Both the position numbers and the translations under genes were made by a program. Shown piece after piece: positions 59,866 to 64,000 of a DNA stretch of 64,000 nt. This DNA comes from Bos javanicus (taxonomy: Eukaryota > Chordata > Mammalia > Artiodactyla > Bovidae), in assembly GCF_032452875.1 (NCBI RefSeq), contig NC_083868.1, positions 37,428,537-37,492,536 of the forward strand. The letters are read 5' to 3'. The notes beneath the pieces are model-generated. The model ran no database searches, was not told where the DNA came from, and was given only the letters and a program-made list of their open reading frames with translations. Every line of letters starts with the position of its first letter. Within the stretch, counting starts at the first letter, position 1.

Positions 59866-61339
59866 GTGACATAGAAAAACACAACATTCAGAATCAACTG
59901 AGAGGATGAAACGTACAAAGTTTAATCCCCAGAGTGATGGACTGAGGAAGGGAAAGAAGACAGTTCCTTTTGAAAATGTTGAAAGGCCCCTATATATGGT
60001 CAGTACAAGAAGTCTGGTTGGTTTATGCAGAACTAGAGTCAGATTAGAGAATGGGGTCTTTCAGCATCTGACTGTGACTAGTTTGGGGAGAGAAGTCAGC
60101 AGCTAAGAGCACCAAACCAGTGTAGAAAATGATATCAAGTTGTATTAAGCAAATAGAAATGGCTGAAATTATTCCAGTATTAGTTTTGAGTTGTTCAGAG
60201 AGAAGTAAAATTTCAGACAGAAAGGAGCAGAGAAAAGTAATCGATCTAGAGGAGCATGAACCTGCCAAGTAGCCTAGACAAAATCCAGCCTAAAATTAAC
60301 GCCTCAAGACTTTTGTATAATGGATGTCTTTGCTTGAATCAACTGGGAAATCTTTGTTGGGGGACATTTCCCAAAACTTATTCCACACTTCATCTATCCT
60401 GATTCTTGCCATTTACAGCTACCCATTGGGTCTGTTTCCACCCATACTCTCTTTGGGATGAAACCTATTAGTATATCCTGACTTCCTCTGACCTATCAGA
60501 AAATTTTCAACACAGAATTCTAGATGCCTCAAAGATTCTTTTCTTTCATGGACAACAAATAAGTAGGTGATGGAAACAATCTCAAGATTATACAATGAAA
60601 CATGTGCTTTTCTTCCCATTTGTTCTTCTGTGACCATCAAATTTATGCTAATATATATGCTGGTATGCTAATGCCTCATAATACCCAGTAGAATAGCCAT
60701 GAACCATATCTTAGGAACTAGATGAACCTATTTAATAGAATAAATGGAATAAACTGAAGGTAATTTAATAGAATAGAATGGAATAACCTGAAGATAATCA
60801 AGATACTGTAAGTGAAATTTTATTTACACAACTACACAGAGATCATTGATAATATTACTCAAAAAGTTTCTTGAGTACAACATTGCTAATTTGGAATTCT
60901 CATACACTTAATACTTTAGAAACTTATATTTTAGAAGTTTGTTTTTTAAAGATTACAGGATCTCTGTATTGTTTTTCTTTCACTTCTAATCAGTGAAGGA
61001 TTAGGAGCATAAAACAGACTCATAAAGGAGACATGCTGTACGTGATTCTGATTCAACATTCTATACAATCCCACAGGGGCCCATGGGAAAAGCCAGCCTA
61101 GTATTCTTTCTAGCAACAGTGAGAAAGTTGGAAGAGAAAACGAAGAAACTTCATTTAAGAATAAGACAATTTGCCAGTGCTGATCCTCAGAAATTGATCT
61201 TGAAAGTTAAAACATCATTAGTGTACAACCCACCCAATAAGTATTATCTGCATATAAAACTTCTCCAAGGAAATACATATTTTGTAAAAATGATTTTTTT
61301 AAATAAATGCAGTATAATGTAAACACATTTCAAATTGAT
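59866..61339. other. Unique intron sequence
   Basis: No assignment. A duplicated AATAGAATAAATGGAATAA / AATAGAATAGAATGGAATAA motif lies near 60735-60785. Small frames at 59906-60106 and 61083-61322 have no recognisable features. Confidence 0.45.
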
Positions 61340-62180
61340 CAAATTCTTTCCATCCCAGTGCTGCCACCATGGACCAGACCACCATCTCTTAACTGGTCTC
61401 CTGCATTAATACAAATGTTGCTGCTGTTCCAGCCAACTTTCCCTTTAAAATCTCCACACTGCAGTCAAAGTCATCTATTTGAAAACATCCATTATATGTT
61501 AATTGTTTAATTTTTAATGTTATTTCAGAAAAAGAGGATCTTTTTCACATTGTTCCTTTCTATCCTCCATTATCTTGAACGCTGACATATACATCTTCTG
61601 AAGGAAGAGCAAACATCAGCTTTTGTACAACAAAGTCCAGCCTTCTTTCCAAGGCTGAGTAGGCTTTAGGCGGTATAGCTCCTGCTGTGCTTCTCTTGAA
61701 CTTCATCCCTGCCGGATCATGCTGTGGTCACACTGGCCAAGTTTCAATTTCTCAGAAGCACCAAATGCTTTCACTCATTAGGGTTCTTATTCTTGTGTTT
61801 TCATTTGCCAGGAACACTATTCCCAGTCTCTTTAGATGTGGTTCAGCCTATGGTTTAAAGGCTATCATCATCTTTGCTTTACAGATAATGAAACTGAAGC
61901 CAGAGAGATTAAGTCACTTGCCCAAAGGCTAATTAGCAGCAAATAAGTTGCACAGTTAAGATCCCAGTGATCTAACGCCAGATCTTGGTTGGGTTCTTCA
62001 TCACCTTAAGACCTCTATTGTATCACCCTTCTGGTTTACTTCTCAGCTTAAATGCCAGGCTTTCCTTGATCCATACTCTAAACTAAGCCTAGCAACCATC
62101 CTTGTTATCTTTTATTTTTTCCCCTTATCTTCTCCATTATGTAATTTATCACAATTTCTAATTATTTGTTATGGTAACTT
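61340..62180 (-). mobile_element. Ancient L2-like LINE, interrupted by a MIR
   Basis: ACCATCTCTTAACTGGTCTCC, CTCCACACTGCAGTCAAAG, GTCACACTGGCCAAG, CATTTGCCAGGAACACTATTCCC and, after the MIR, CTCAGCTTAAATGCCAGGC and ATGTAATTTATCACAATTTC keep the order of an antisense ancient LINE, like the one at 43640-44830. Confidence 0.62.
61855..61985 (+). repeat. MIR SINE inside the L2-like element
   Basis: TTTACAGATAATGAAACTGAAGCC, AGATTAAGTCACTTGCCCAAAGGC and GTTAAGATCCCAGTG: clear MIR core and 3' half. Confidence 0.82.
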
Positions 62181-62189
62181 GTTCATTTT

Positions 62190-64000
62190 TTAAAAAATGT
62201 TCACTAAATTAAAAGATTTCAGTGAACAAGAGCAAAATATACCCAATACATGGACTCTGTTTTTGACATAAGCACTGGTGGCAGTTTTGCTTGAAGTAGC
62301 TGAGGCCCACCGGGAGGCCAGGTGGGTGCTGGATATGCCTGTGAACTCTTGAAATAACACAAAGTCATTTATGATATAATAACTGCTGTTTTCTGATTTT
62401 CATTCTGGCACCGTCATAACAGCCATACTACAAGATCTTTCATGCAAAAAGACTGACAACAGCAAAAACAAGCAACAGAATTCTTCAAAATATTGAAGAT
62501 GAATCAGTTATCTGCTGTCTTTAGCTTTTATCCTTTTCTTTCCCAAATTCATCTGCTTCCCTCAATTTGCTTTCTTTTTTTGTTTGTGCTTCTTGGCACC
62601 GTCCACCACCAGTTTCTGAAGCAGTGTTTCAGCAGAATCTTCAAGCTCAAAATATTTTGAAACGATGCTTAGAGAGGATCTGAATAGCACTCACTCTAAG
62701 TAAATTGACCTGGCACTGTTGAAGGGATTCCTTGAGCAGATGACTCTCAAAAACCATCAATTAATAAAAGGCATAAAGCATAAGCACAGAAACATAACAA
62801 GTCTGAGGTGTTATTAAAAGGAATGGAGTGGGAACATTTATCTGACTGGTCATAGCCAGGAAAAACATTCCTGAAGACTGGCCCATTTCTCCTCAGAATG
62901 TCTGAGATGAAATGGAGCATCCTTTGTTTTATATAAAGAAAATAATTCAGAAGGATGACAGTTCAGTGATACATGTCTTCATGGCCTAAAATTCAAAGGC
63001 CTTAAAAAGAGGTTAAAATTCAAGTAAAATGAAGGATAGATAATTTAAGGTATCACATTTATTTTCTCTTTAGTTAATCTTTTCTCTTCTTTCAACAAGA
63101 AGATAAAGTATAGCTACAAGATAGAGCGTGGGTAGGGCAAAGGGGAGAAATGATGGGGGATAATTAAGTTTGTCTATAACCTTTTCTTATATGGGAAGAA
63201 ATAACACTGAAGAGGGTAAAAATAAATCAAAATGCATTGCTTTCAGTCTAGTGTCATACTTTACTGCATATTTGGAAGTATTTGTAGTTATTAGAAATGC
63301 TGATGTCTGTAGTAAAAGAAATGGGTATCTCAGTTTTTGTCCTGAATGAAGGTCCAAGTCAGATTGCTCTGTTGACTTTCTGGTAAATAGCAGAATGTCA
63401 AGGGTCCGTTTTTTAAGAAAGTATAGTGATTGTCTAAGAACTGACTCTTAAGAGAAATATTGGCACATTTCTAAAACTCTTTCTTCTTTCTCAGCACAAT
63501 AGAATACCCATAAGTAGGCCATTACCTTATTTTGACTTCTAACCTCTCATCATTATACTTTTATGAACATATTTGAGCATTACAAAAAGTGAGAGTGATA
63601 TTTTCTCCAGTAATTTCCATCTTTCATTTAATGTATGCATTCTTTACAAAATTCTGATGACACTTTATTTGAAGTGTTCAAACTACCAGAAAGTTCCTAG
63701 GAAGAGGGTTTGAGGTTGGCACTGGATAAAAAGACAACCTTGAACTAATTTTAAAGTTTGCAATTAGCAGAGATCACAGTGTGGCAAGTAAAAGTTCTAA
63801 TGATAGACTGGCCTAGGCCTTGAGGTAAATTATGCATAATTATTCATAACTGCTATTTTTGGCTCGCCTGATTTGTCCTAGACCTCTGGCTGAGGAAACA
63901 ATTTGAAATAATTAGAGTACCAGTGCATTGACAATGATGAATGAATTGAATACTTCTTTTGCCAAACATGGGTCTTGATAGGAAGCAGATAACTTTGGCA
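62190..64000. other. Unique intron sequence
   Basis: No classified repeat. A short minus-strand coding-like run at about 62568-62760 is described in the findings; it is not a supported gene. Confidence 0.45.

Noticed and set aside
59310..62000. Internal retroviral genes next to the LTR
   Set aside because: No gag, pol or env-like frame lies on either side, and no second LTR was seen.

Overview
This is a window of nuclear DNA from a ruminant, almost certainly a bovid (cattle, sheep or goat type). The evidence is the repeat content: BovB (RTE-class) LINE copies, tRNA-headed Bov-tA SINEs and dimeric BOV-A2 SINEs, a short bovine-type L1 3' end, and an LTR resembling bovid endogenous retrovirus LTRs. 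Older mammalian repeats (MIR, L2, MER5A, MER20, old L1) lie beneath them. The DNA is AT-rich by eye and holds no prokaryotic-type gene, operon, CRISPR array or phage.

The only host coding sequence I can support is one small exon of 65 bases at 15853-15917 on the + strand. It has a T-rich tract and AG acceptor, a GTGAGT donor, and a reading frame that matches EPHA3, the ephrin receptor tyrosine kinase, at the start of its ligand-binding domain. I read it as EPHA3 exon 2. Bases 1-15852 are then part of intron 1 and bases 15918-64000 are part of intron 2, with the gene running left to right. I see no exon 1 and no exon 3.

Layout. 1-5.4 kb: mostly unique DNA with one MIR. 5.4-11.6 kb: a BovB cluster with nested SINEs. 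11.6-15.8 kb: unique DNA and a few repeats. 15.85 kb: the exon. 16-26 kb: scattered SINEs, L1 tails, MER5A, MER20 and L2. 26-36.9 kb: a second BovB-rich region, with a SINE nested in a LINE, a BovB flanked by a very long direct repeat, a SINE/LINE chimera, a BovB inside an old L1, and a young L1 tail. 38-39 kb: a 5'-inverted L1. 39-48 kb: SINEs and an L2 split by a BovB. 48.7-56.2 kb: two sense-strand BovB copies and a second 5'-inverted L1. 56-64 kb: old L1, an endogenous retroviral LTR, MIR and L2.

Twenty of 24 BovB and L1 segments lie antisense to EPHA3, as expected for LINEs that survive inside an intron. All reverse transcriptase reading frames are truncated or broken remnants. I found no new biological system. 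The most informative observations are insertion footprints: nested insertions with exact target-site duplications, one target used by two SINEs, a 73-base flanking duplication, and two twin-primed L1s. Repeat names and boundaries come from reading the sequence against remembered consensus patterns; a RepeatMasker run would settle them.
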